From NCBI RefSeq assembly GCF_019655435.1, contig NZ_BPFH01000003.1, positions 1-64,000 on the forward strand: a stretch of DNA of 64,000 bases, given 5' to 3'. The position numbers and the translations under genes are program-made. Positions 8,457 to 14,868 of this stretch are shown in pieces (position 1 is the first letter of the stretch; each line of letters starts with the position of its first letter). The stretch comes from Jannaschia pagri (GTDB lineage: Bacteria > Pseudomonadota > Alphaproteobacteria > Rhodobacterales > Rhodobacteraceae). The notes beneath the pieces are model-generated. The model was not told the DNA's origin. It saw only the letters and a program-made list of their open reading frames with translations, and did not search any database.

Positions 8457-9013
8457 TTGGCCCGTGCACCATCCCAACCACGCCCGCAGCCGTGGCCCAA
8501 GCGGCCGCCCTCGAGGCGCTCGTGCCAAAGCTACGCACCCCGCGCACAACGCTCCGGGCGCCCCGTCTCAGCGACTTCGAAGCGCTCCATGGAATCACCG
8601 GTAGCGACCGCAATGCCTTCGAGGGCGGGCCCTCCACCCCAGAAGAAACCTGGACCGACTTCTGTGGAATGACAGCCACCTGGATCCTGCGGGGCCACGG
8701 CCTGTGGACGGTGGACACCTACGGGGGCGATGTGGCGGGCTTCGTCCTGATTGGCACCGAACCGGGGGACGAGGAACATGAGCTCGGCTGGCTCCTCTGC
8801 GCCCCTTACGAAGGCATGGGCCTCGCCACCGAAGCGGCCATGGCGGCCCGCACCCATGCCCAAAAGACCCTGAACCTGCCCTCCCTTGTCAGCTATATCG
8901 CACCGGGCAACGCGCGGTCCGAGGCCGTCGCGCAACGTCTCGGGGCCGTCCCCGACGGCACCATACTCAACGACCAAGTCACCATCTGGCGACACTGGGG
9001 AACCGCCCAATGA
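8453..9013 (+). CDS. GNAT family N-acetyltransferase (array copy 5)
   Basis: This is a 186-residue acetyltransferase starting at ATG 8453. It carries about 25 extra N-terminal residues before the LRTPRTTLRAPRLSDF motif compared with its neighbours. It then has GGPSTPEETWTDF, ATWILRGHGLWTV and EHELGWLLC, with the acetyl-CoA loop GMGLATEAAMAA. The C-terminal ARSEAVAQRLGAV segment is conserved. The frame is open far upstream but overlaps copy 4 there, so the internal ATG is preferred. Its stop forms ATGA with copy 6. Substrate unknown. Confidence 0.9.
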   Translation: MIGPCTIPTTPAAVAQAAALEALVPKLRTPRTTLRAPRLSDFEALHGITGSDRNAFEGGPSTPEETWTDFCGMTATWILRGHGLWTVDTYGGDVAGFVLIGTEPGDEEHELGWLLCAPYEGMGLATEAAMAARTHAQKTLNLPSLVSYIAPGNARSEAVAQRLGAVPDGTILNDQVTIWRHWGTAQ

Positions 9014-9501
9014 TCCCAACCCTGACCACAGAGCGTTTGACCCTTCGCGCCCCCGAGACGCGCGACCACGCGGCCTATGCGGCGTTCTACGCCTCGCCCC
9101 GCTCCGAAATCATCGGCGGCCCCTTGGACGAAACCGCCGCCTGGAAAATCCTGACAAACGACGTGGGCCACTGGCATTTGCGCGGTTTCGGCTGGTGGTC
9201 GTTGGATGACGGAACCGGCTGTGTGGGATCCTGCGGCTTCCACCTCCCCGAGGGGCGCCCGGATGTGGAACTGGGCTGGTCCCTGTTTTCAGGTATGGGC
9301 CGGGGCTATGCGACCGAAGCGGCCCAAGCGGCATTGGCCTGGGCAGGCACCCGTTGGCCCCGAATCGTCAGCCACATCGACCGCGACAACCGGGCGTCTG
9401 CACGCGTCGCCCTGCGCTTGGGCGCCACGGACACCGGTGTGCCGCCTGCCCATGATCCGCTCTGCACGATCTGGCTGCACGATGTCGGGGGCGCTCCATG
9501 A
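9010..9501 (+). CDS. GNAT family N-acetyltransferase (array copy 6)
   Basis: This is a 163-residue copy, the shortest of the array. It shows IPTLTTERLTLRAPETRDH, GGPLDETAAWKIL, GHWHLRGFGWWSL, RPDVELGWSLF and the acetyl-CoA loop GRGYATEAAQAA. It starts within the ATGA of copy 5 and ends in the ATGA of copy 7, so copies 5, 6 and 7 form one directly coupled block. Its cofactor-binding loop is complete, so it should bind acetyl-CoA. The acceptor cannot be inferred. Confidence 0.92.
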   Translation: MIPTLTTERLTLRAPETRDHAAYAAFYASPRSEIIGGPLDETAAWKILTNDVGHWHLRGFGWWSLDDGTGCVGSCGFHLPEGRPDVELGWSLFSGMGRGYATEAAQAALAWAGTRWPRIVSHIDRDNRASARVALRLGATDTGVPPAHDPLCTIWLHDVGGAP

Positions 9502-10013
9502 TCCCCACCCTCACCACCGCGCGGCTCACCCTGCGCGCCCCTACGTTGGCGGATTTCGAGGCCCACGCCGCATTTCGCGCATCCGATCGCGCGGCCTTTG
9601 TCGGCGGCCCGTCCGACCGAAGCATCTCTTGGGGCCATTTCGCCGCCATTCCAGGCCAATGGGCCCTGCGCGGGTATGGCCGTTGGCTGGTAGCCGACCG
9701 CGACGCCGATGCGCCGCTCGGCATTGTCGGCCTGCACCACCCGGACGACTGGCCCGAGCCGGAACTTGCCTGGACCATGTACGCCGCCGGTGAGGGCCGT
9801 GGCGTCGCGCAAGAAGCGGCGCTGGCCGCCCGCGCCTATGCCTACGACACCCTGGGCTGGACCACCCTGATGTCCTTCGTGGATCCCGCCAATACTCGCT
9901 CCATGGCCCTCGCCCTACGCCTCGGCTGCCATCCCGACGGCACCCACAGCCATCCGCAGTTCGGCACGTTCCACGTCATGCGCCACCCCGCCCCGTCGGA
10001 GGCCACCCAATGA
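9498..10013 (+). CDS. GNAT family N-acetyltransferase (array copy 7)
   Basis: This is a 171-residue copy with the motifs IPTLTTARLTLRAPTLADF, GGPSDRSISWGHF, QWALRGYGRWLV, DWPEPELAWTMY and the loop GRGVAQEAALAA, in which glutamine replaces the usual threonine. It ends NTRSMALALRLGCHPDG. It is coupled to copy 6 by ATGA. Its own stop forms ATGA with the 42-residue frame that fills the spacer before copy 8. The near-identical first 14 residues of copies 6 and 7 suggest recent duplication or gene conversion. Confidence 0.92.
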   Translation: MIPTLTTARLTLRAPTLADFEAHAAFRASDRAAFVGGPSDRSISWGHFAAIPGQWALRGYGRWLVADRDADAPLGIVGLHHPDDWPEPELAWTMYAAGEGRGVAQEAALAARAYAYDTLGWTTLMSFVDPANTRSMALALRLGCHPDGTHSHPQFGTFHVMRHPAPSEATQ

Positions 10014-10138
10014 TCCGAACACCCTCCCATCACGGGTCCAGCAATACTCCGGAGAGCACGAGAGGCAGCGCCTCTCGTCGGGGCCAGCGGGGCTCAATGC
10101 CCCGCGGGCCCCGCCCCCTGCCCGGAGGTCACCCATGA
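10010..10138 (+). CDS. possible micropeptide in spacer repeat 2
   Basis: This 42-residue open frame bridges GNAT copies 7 and 8, sharing ATGA with the stop of copy 7 and with the start of copy 8 at 10135. It is similar to the spacer frame at 8331-8456 (common pattern HHGS-NTPES-R-S-SRR-RGSMPR). A GGAGG stretch near its end serves as ribosome-binding site for copy 8. Real peptide or read-through spacer cannot be distinguished from sequence. Confidence 0.3.
   Translation: MIRTPSHHGSSNTPESTRGSASRRGQRGSMPRGPRPLPGGHP
10028..10105 (+). repeat. spacer repeat, copy 2, with two hairpins
   Basis: This is the second copy of the element at 8345-8422. The first hairpin has arms ACGAGAGG/CCTCTCGT and loop CAGCG (10058-10078). 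The second is GCGGGGC/GCCCCGC with loop TCAAT (10087-10105). Differences from copy 1 in the first stem are paired. The core AATACTCCGG followed by a CAGCG-loop hairpin also relates it to the intergenic repeat at 13448-13487. Confidence 0.75.
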
Positions 10139-10737
10139 GCCGCGCAAACATTCCAACCCTTGAAACCCGGCGCCTGATCCTGCGCGGTCCGGAGCCTGAG
10201 GATTATCCCGACTTCAAGGCCACCTTCGCCTCCTATCGGTCGCGGTTCATGGGCGGTCCTCTGAACGCTTACGAAGCTTGGATGCTCTACGCCGCCGAAA
10301 TCGGCCATTGGGACATCCGTGGCTTCGGCATGTGGATGATCCACGCCAAAGACGACGACCGCACCCTGGGGATGGCCGGCGGGTGGCAGCCAGCTGGCTG
10401 GCCCGAACGGGAACTCGCCTGGATCATCTGGCCCGGCGCTGCGGGACAGGGCTACGCGCTGGAGGCAACCCACGCCGTGCGCCGCCATCTCTACGCCCAA
10501 GGGTGGGACGGCGCGGTGACCTATGTCGACCCCAAGCACCTCGATTCGATCCGGCTCTGCGAACGGTTGGGCGCCAAACGGGACCCACAGGCGCCGACGA
10601 TCGACGGCAACGACGTGGCGTACCGCCATCCCGGCCCCGAAGCACTGCTAGATACACAGCTTGCCTGGGCCATCGACCGCGAGATCGACCATTATGCGGA
10701 CCCCAGCCTTAAGCCTGAGGGGGTCCCCGTTGACTAA
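10135..10737 (+). CDS. GNAT family N-acetyltransferase (array copy 8)
   Basis: This is a 200-residue copy, longer than its neighbours by a C-terminal tail rich in acidic residues (EIDHYADPSLKPEGVPVD). Motifs: IPTLETRRLILRGPEPEDYP, GGPLNAYEAWMLY, GHWDIRGFGMWMI, GWPERELAWIIW and the acetyl-CoA loop GQGYALEATHAV. ATG 10135 follows GGAGG, the best ribosome-binding site in the array, and also keeps the ATGA contact with the preceding spacer frame. It is followed at about 100 bases by chorismate mutase. It ends with TAA, unlike the ATGA stops of the other copies. Confidence 0.92.
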   Translation: MSRANIPTLETRRLILRGPEPEDYPDFKATFASYRSRFMGGPLNAYEAWMLYAAEIGHWDIRGFGMWMIHAKDDDRTLGMAGGWQPAGWPERELAWIIWPGAAGQGYALEATHAVRRHLYAQGWDGAVTYVDPKHLDSIRLCERLGAKRDPQAPTIDGNDVAYRHPGPEALLDTQLAWAIDREIDHYADPSLKPEGVPVD

Positions 10738-10833
10738 TCGTGCCCGCCCCCTTAACCGCCTGTGGTCCGACCGGGATCCCCCCGTCGTCACCCCCGGATC
10801 ACCCTTTGTTTTCTGCCCCGCCCGGAGCATGCC

Positions 10834-11130
10834 ATGACCGACGCCACAACCCGCGCCGCCGCCATTCTGGCGGAGCATCGCGACAGCATCGACCGCCTCG
10901 ACGCCGTGCTGGTCTATACCCTGGCCGAGCGCTTCGCCCACACCCAGGCGGTGGGCAAACTCAAGGCAGAACACGCCCTTCCGCCGTCCGACCCGGACCG
11001 GGAGGCCAAGCAGATCGCGCGACTCGACAGGCTCGCCGAAGAGGCCGGGCTTGATCCCGACTTCGCCAAGAAATTCCTCGGGTTCATCATCGAGGAAGTC
11101 ATCCGTCACCATCGGACCCACCAAGCCTAG
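10834..11130 (+). CDS. chorismate mutase, AroQ class
   Basis: This is a 98-residue all-helical chorismate mutase, which converts chorismate to prephenate for phenylalanine and tyrosine synthesis. The N-terminal helix has IDRLDAVLVYTLAERFAHTQAVGKLK, with the arginine and lysine that bind the substrate carboxylates. A long C-terminal helix ends FLGFIIEEVIRHH. It is a stand-alone domain with no dehydratase attached. ATG 10834 follows CGGAGC; the upstream extension is not similar to the family. Its position between the acetyltransferase array and rpsP is a recurring Rhodobacterales arrangement. Confidence 0.93.
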   Translation: MTDATTRAAAILAEHRDSIDRLDAVLVYTLAERFAHTQAVGKLKAEHALPPSDPDREAKQIARLDRLAEEAGLDPDFAKKFLGFIIEEVIRHHRTHQA

Positions 11131-11178
11131 GGCGGGACACGCCCCGCCATCCAACTGACAAACCAAAGGAAAAACACC

Positions 11179-11553
11179 ATGGCTATGAAAATTCGCCTCG
11201 CCCGTGGCGGCTCCAAGAAGCGCCCCCATTACGCCATTGTGGCCGCCGACAGCCGCATGGCCCGCGATGGCCGCTTCATCGAAAAGCTGGGCACCTACAA
11301 CCCGCTCCTGCCCAAGGACAGCGAAGACCGCGTCAAGATGAACATGGAGCGCGTGCAATACTGGCTCGGCCAGGGCGCCCAACCCACCGACCGGATTTCG
11401 CGCTTCCTCGAAGCCGCTGACGTGCTGCCCAAGAAAGAGCGCGCCAACATGAAAAAGGCCGAGCCGGGCAAGAAAGCCCAGGAACGCGCCCAGGAAAAGG
11501 CCGACAAAGCCGCTGCGGCCGCCGAGTCCGAAGCCACCCCGGCAGAGGAATAA
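11179..11553 (+). CDS. rpsP: 30S ribosomal protein S16
   Basis: This is a 124-residue S16 of the small ribosomal subunit. The conserved core is [24 protein letters not shown], followed by [14 protein letters not shown] and the segment ending [15 protein letters not shown]. After residue 90 there is a lysine/alanine-rich tail ending in ATPAEE, as in other alphaproteobacteria. Start at 11179 (MAMKIR), with AAAGGAAAA upstream. It heads the rpsP-rimM-trmD-rplS group, from which it is separated by two hairpins and a small membrane-protein gene. Confidence 0.98.
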   Translation: MAMKIRLARGGSKKRPHYAIVAADSRMARDGRFIEKLGTYNPLLPKDSEDRVKMNMERVQYWLGQGAQPTDRISRFLEAADVLPKKERANMKKAEPGKKAQERAQEKADKAAAAAESEATPAEE

Positions 11554-11568
11554 GCCTTTGGCATTCCA

Positions 11569-11626
11569 AGATTTCCACATGGAAATCTCTGAAAAACGGC
11601 GTCCCCGGAAGCTTCCCGGGGACGCC
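11569..11626 (+). terminator. two hairpins after rpsP
   Basis: AGATTTCC/GGAAATCT with loop ACAT is at 11569-11588, and GGCGTCCCCGG/CCGGGGACGCC around AAGCTTC is at 11598-11626. Both are perfect. No T-run follows, so this is more likely an attenuating or RNA-stabilising site that sets rpsP output relative to the downstream genes than a full terminator. Confidence 0.55.
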
Positions 11627-11646
11627 ACCCAACAGCCGGGGACCCT

Positions 11647-11808
11647 ATGCTCCACCTTCTGATCGGGGGCCTGGCCTTCGCGACCCTGCTGACCATCATC
11701 GGCGCCGTCTTGCTCCTCCAAACAGAACGTCGACGCCTGCGCCCCGTAGGCGCAGGAATGATCGCAGTCAGTGCCGCGCTCGCGGCTGCTATCCTGCTTT
11801 GGGCTTGA
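11647..11808 (+). CDS. small two-helix membrane protein
   Basis: This is a 53-residue product beginning MLHLLIGGLAFATLLTIIGA. Two hydrophobic segments (residues 2-24 and about 35-52) are joined by a basic loop, TERRRLRPVG, which predicts both ends outside and the loop in the cytoplasm. Codon use matches neighbouring genes (GC-rich third positions). There is no strong ribosome-binding site, only a GGGGAC stretch upstream. It lies between the rpsP hairpins and rimM. I do not recognise a family. Confidence 0.5.
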   Translation: MLHLLIGGLAFATLLTIIGAVLLLQTERRRLRPVGAGMIAVSAALAAAILLWA

Positions 11809-11866
11809 CCCGCGCCCTGTGCGCCCGCACCTTCCGGTGCCGCGACAGCTACCGAGAGACACCCGC

Positions 11867-12394
11867 ATGAAAGACCACGTCTGCCTCGGCGCCATCATGG
11901 GCAGCTACGGTGTCCGCGGTGATGCCCGCGTCAAAAGCTTCTGTGCGGATCCCTCTGCCATCGGGGATTACGGGCCGCTCACCGACGATCAAGGGCAATC
12001 CTACAAGGTCACGGTGCTGCGTCCGGTCAAGGGTGGCTACGCTGTCCGCCTCTCCGGCGTCCCCCATAAGGAAGCCGCCGATGCCCTCAAGGGCCGTCGC
12101 CTCTGGGCCCCCCGCAGCGCCCTGCCGACGCTGCCCGATGATGAGTTTTATCACTCCGACCTGATCGGCCTGACCGCCGTGGACACCGGCGGCGCGGATC
12201 TAGGCCGGGTCCATGCCGTCCACGACCACGGCGCGGGCGACTTGCTCGAGGTGCGCCCCAAAGGCGGCAAACCGATCCTCGTTCCCTTCACCCAAGCCAT
12301 TGTTCCCACAGTCGATCTGGCGGCCAAGCGCCTGGTGATCGACCCACCCCACGGTCTGTTTCCTGGTGAAGGCGAAGAGGACGCCCCGACCTAA
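11867..12394 (+). CDS. rimM: ribosome maturation factor RimM
   Basis: This 175-residue protein assists maturation of the 30S head and binds S19. The N-terminal beta-barrel carries CLGAIMGSYGVRGDARVKSF, the family signature. A short linker leads to the PRC-barrel, with EFYHSDLIGLTAVDTGGADLGRV and the conserved ILVPFTQAIVPTVDL. ATG 11867 lies after GAGAGACACC. The gene sits between rpsP and trmD as in most bacteria. The C-terminus is acidic (GEGEEDAPT). Confidence 0.96.
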   Translation: MKDHVCLGAIMGSYGVRGDARVKSFCADPSAIGDYGPLTDDQGQSYKVTVLRPVKGGYAVRLSGVPHKEAADALKGRRLWAPRSALPTLPDDEFYHSDLIGLTAVDTGGADLGRVHAVHDHGAGDLLEVRPKGGKPILVPFTQAIVPTVDLAAKRLVIDPPHGLFPGEGEEDAPT

Positions 12395-12468
12395 TGCACG
12401 CCTGATCCGGAACCAAACAGGCGCGCGCAAGGTTATCCTGTCAAAGCAATCATGCCCGGAGGGTTCCC

Positions 12469-12627
12469 ATGTTGGACTGGATCATCATCTTCCTTGTTGT
12501 CGCCGCGATCGCTGCCTTCTTGGGTCTCGGTCGCCTATCTGGCGTGGCACTGTCCGGGGCGAAAATCCTCGTGGTGCTGGCGCTGGTCGTTGCCGCTGTC
12601 TCGCTCTTGGGAGCGGCGGTCGCCTGA
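12469..12627 (+). CDS. DUF1328 family small membrane protein
   Basis: This is a 52-residue protein with two hydrophobic helices, starting MLDWIIIFLVVAAIAAFLGL. The pattern MLxWxxIFLVxAxIA...G followed by G-AKIL matches the DUF1328 (YtjA-like) family of small inner-membrane proteins of unknown function. ATG 12469 is preceded by CGGAGG at the right distance. It lies between rimM and trmD, apparently in the same transcript. It is below usual length cut-offs and easily missed. Confidence 0.85.
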   Translation: MLDWIIIFLVVAAIAAFLGLGRLSGVALSGAKILVVLALVVAAVSLLGAAVA

Positions 12628-12665
12628 CCCTTTCCCGGACACCGTCCTCGCGCTAAGCGGGGGCC

Positions 12666-13436
12666 ATGTCCGATTTGCCCCGGTCCCATGGGACCAAATC
12701 CATACGTCTCTCGACCCGCCCCCGCGACCTCATGGAAGAGGCGACGCCTGCCAATGCCTGGCGCGCGAGTGTTGTCACGCTCTTCCCCGAAGCCTTCCCA
12801 GGCGTCCTGAGCGAGTCCCTCACGGGGTCTGCGCTCAAGCACGGCATCTGGTCCCTAGAGACGACAAACCTGCGGGATTTCGGCCTGACGAAGCATCGCA
12901 ACGTCGATGCCCCACCTGCGGGCGGCGGCCCCGGCCTCGTGCTAAGGCCCGATGTCGTCGGCCCAGCGCTTGAGGCGGCGCGCGTCCCCGGCCCGATGAT
13001 CTACCTGTCCCCCCGGGGCGCGCCCTTTACACAAGCTATGGCACGGGATTGGGCCCGCGGCCCCGGGGTCACGCTGCTCTGTGGGCGGTTCGAAGGCGTC
13101 GATCAGCGCATCCTGGATCACTACGATATCACCGAGGTCTCTCTGGGGGACTTCGTTTTGACCGGGGGCGAAATCGCCGCCCAGGCCATGCTCGACGCCA
13201 CAGTCCGCCTGCTGCCGGGTGTTCTGGGCAATGCCGCCAGCGCCGAGGACGAAAGCCATTCCGACGGCCTGTTGGAACATCCCCAATATACCAAACCGGC
13301 CGACTGGCAGGGACGCACGATCCCATCGGTCCTGACCTCTGGCGACCACGGCAAGGTCGCTGCATGGCGCCGCGCCCAGGCGGAGGCCCTGACCCAAACG
13401 CGCCGCCCCGACCTCTGGTCCAAGCGCAAAGGCTGA
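12666..13436 (+). CDS. trmD: tRNA (guanine-N1)-methyltransferase TrmD
   Basis: This 256-residue SPOUT-class methyltransferase makes m1G37 in tRNAs with G36, using S-adenosylmethionine. The core starts RASVVTLFPEAFPGVLSESLTG. The trefoil-knot SAM site includes LLCGRFEGVDQRI and SLGDFVLTGGEIAA, and the substrate loop has HPQYTKPADWQG. About 30 residues precede the core, as is common in Rhodobacterales TrmD. ATG 12666 follows GCGGGGGCC; ATG 12732 is the alternative without that extension. It is part of the rimM-trmD-rplS cluster. Confidence 0.97.
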   Translation: MSDLPRSHGTKSIRLSTRPRDLMEEATPANAWRASVVTLFPEAFPGVLSESLTGSALKHGIWSLETTNLRDFGLTKHRNVDAPPAGGGPGLVLRPDVVGPALEAARVPGPMIYLSPRGAPFTQAMARDWARGPGVTLLCGRFEGVDQRILDHYDITEVSLGDFVLTGGEIAAQAMLDATVRLLPGVLGNAASAEDESHSDGLLEHPQYTKPADWQGRTIPSVLTSGDHGKVAAWRRAQAEALTQTRRPDLWSKRKG

Positions 13437-13447
13437 CTGGGTTTCTT

Positions 13448-13487
13448 CTTGGCGAAAATACTCCGGGGTCTGGGGCAGCGCCCCAGC
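13448..13487. repeat. intergenic repeat AATACTCCGG plus hairpin
   Basis: AAAATACTCCGGGG is followed by a hairpin with arms TGGGGC/GCCCCA and loop AGC (13471-13485). Related elements with an A/T-rich core, CCGG and a GGGGC-AGC-GCCCC hairpin occur at 8345, 10028, 36184 and 59915. It lies just downstream of trmD and may help end or process that transcript. Confidence 0.6.
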
Positions 13488-13537
13488 CTGCCTCTTGCAA
13501 GTAACGCGATTCCCCCCTAACAGCGCGCCAGACGTTC

Positions 13538-13566
13538 CACCCCGGCTGCCCGGGGTGTTCTTCGTT
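13538..13566 (+). terminator. hairpin with T-rich tail upstream of rplS
   Basis: Arms CACCCCGG/CCGGGGTG with loop CTGC (13538-13557) are followed by TTCTTCGTT. This fits an intrinsic terminator or attenuator between trmD and rplS, leaving rplS with its own promoter in the 80 bases that follow. Confidence 0.55.
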
Positions 13567-13646
13567 GCACCAAAGAACAGCCGCCCGGACAAACCGGCGC
13601 AGGACATCATCCGGGGGCAAACCCCGCGTAATCATAGGAGGGTCCC

Positions 13647-14021
13647 ATGGACCTGATCGCTCAGATCGAGGCGGAACAAGTCGCCGCGCTCGGCAAAGAC
13701 ATTCCCGATTTCAAGGCTGGCGACACGATTCGCGTCGGCTTCAAGGTGACCGAAGGCACGCGCACCCGCGTCCAGAACTACGAAGGCGTCTGCATCAGCC
13801 GTAAGAACGGTGATGGCATTGCCGGATCGTTCACCGTTCGCAAGATCAGCTTCGGCGAAGGTGTCGAGCGGGTTTTCCCCCTGCACTCCACCAACATCGA
13901 CAACATCACCGTGGTGCGCCGTGGCCGCGTCCGCCGGTCCAAGCTGTACTACCTGCGCACCCGTCGCGGGAAGTCCGCCCGGATCGCCGAACAGACCAAC
14001 TACCGCGCCCCGAAGGCCTGA
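13647..14021 (+). CDS. rplS: 50S ribosomal protein L19
   Basis: This is a 124-residue L19, located at the interface of the two ribosomal subunits. The family pattern is plain: [68 protein letters not shown] and [18 protein letters not shown] 13647 follows AGGAGGG. The gene is followed at 11 bases by rpmE with an AGGAGAG ribosome site, so the two are cotranscribed and end at the strong terminator at 14279. Confidence 0.98.
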   Translation: MDLIAQIEAEQVAALGKDIPDFKAGDTIRVGFKVTEGTRTRVQNYEGVCISRKNGDGIAGSFTVRKISFGEGVERVFPLHSTNIDNITVVRRGRVRRSKLYYLRTRRGKSARIAEQTNYRAPKA

Positions 14022-14032
14022 GGAGAGACGAG

Positions 14033-14254
14033 ATGAAAAAGGATATCCATCCCGACTACCACATCATCGACGTCAAGCTGGTCGATGGCACCGTGGTTCA
14101 AATGAAATCCACCTGGGGTGGCGAAGGCGAGCAGATGGCGCTCGACATCGACCCCTCGGTGCACCCGGCCTGGACCGGTGGCGGCACCCGTCTGATGGAC
14201 ACCGGTGGCCGCGTGTCCAAGTTCAAGAACAAGTACGCTGGCCTGGGCTTCTAA
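14033..14254 (+). CDS. rpmE: 50S ribosomal protein L31 (cysteine-free type)
   Basis: This is a 73-residue L31, starting [20 protein letters not shown] and ending [13 protein letters not shown]. None of the zinc-ribbon cysteines is present, so this is the zinc-independent (C-minus) form, which works without bound zinc. It is the last gene of the ribosomal group and is followed within 30 bases by an intrinsic terminator. Confidence 0.97.
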   Translation: MKKDIHPDYHIIDVKLVDGTVVQMKSTWGGEGEQMALDIDPSVHPAWTGGGTRLMDTGGRVSKFKNKYAGLGF

Positions 14255-14278
14255 GCCTTCGCTGCAGAGACCGCCGAG

Positions 14279-14310
14279 ACGCCGCTCCCTTTGGGGCGGC
14301 GTTTTTCGTT
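14279..14310 (+). terminator. intrinsic terminator after rpmE
   Basis: Arms ACGCCGC/GCGGCGT (14279-14285 and 14296-14302) with a ten-base loop are followed by a T5 run. This is a textbook rho-independent terminator for the rplS-rpmE transcript. Confidence 0.9.
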
Positions 14311-14868
14311 CGCCCCCCGATCGGGCCTGATTTCGCGGATTGGCTTTTCCCTGAGCGCTCACCAGAGATCGGTGAACCGGCATACGTTGAATCAAATGGC
14401 GTGACGCAGATCTCGCTTGCTCTTCGTTCAATCCGCCTCGCAGTGTCATCCATTGATCCAAACGCCGCCGTTGGACTGGCGGCATTGGCTCACCTCCTGC
14501 TCCTTCAGCATCTCGATGATTTGCGCCTCGCTGAACCTCGATCTCTTCATCCGTCCATCGCCTTCTTAGGGACGAACTCTACCCAAATCTGGAGAAGGAA
14601 GCGGGGCTCACGTCACAGGCCGCCTGGAACCGAAGGGCAGCTAGTAGCCCCCGCCAGTCGGCCGTCCCCGCCGGCCACGCAACATCGCTTTCCTCTACCG
14701 GACCGCGAAAATGGGGCACGGGCTCTGTCTGGAACGACGACGGAGACGTGTTCATCAAACCGGACGCTTTAAAAATCAGCCTCTGTACCCGCCGGAGACC
14801 CAGCGGGCCTTTGCACCGTCTGCGCCCCCACCTATAGTTCAACGCAACATCTGGGGGTCGGTCTCAAC
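14311..14868. other. 558-base gene-poor interval with IS scrap
   Basis: The interval between the rpmE terminator and mipZ contains an IS3 orfA fragment (14446-14550, minus strand). Otherwise I see only short frames without ribosome-binding sites. GC content is lower than in neighbouring genes, as expected for mobile-element debris. The last 100 bases should carry the mipZ promoter. Confidence 0.6.
14446..14550 (-). pseudogene. IS3 family transposase OrfA, 5' fragment
   Basis: ATG 14550 on the minus strand opens a frame starting MKRSRFSEAQIIEMLKEQE, the classic first helix of OrfA of IS3-family (IS407-like) elements. After 19 residues the similarity stops abruptly, and the frame ends at residue 34. 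The rest of orfA, orfB and clear terminal repeats are missing. It is a deletion remnant of an insertion sequence. Confidence 0.75.

Noticed and set aside
10648-11898. Long minus-strand open frame (416 codons) across chorismate mutase and rpsP
   Set aside because: It is antisense to well-identified genes, with no ribosome-binding site and no family-like sequence; a typical shadow in high-GC DNA.
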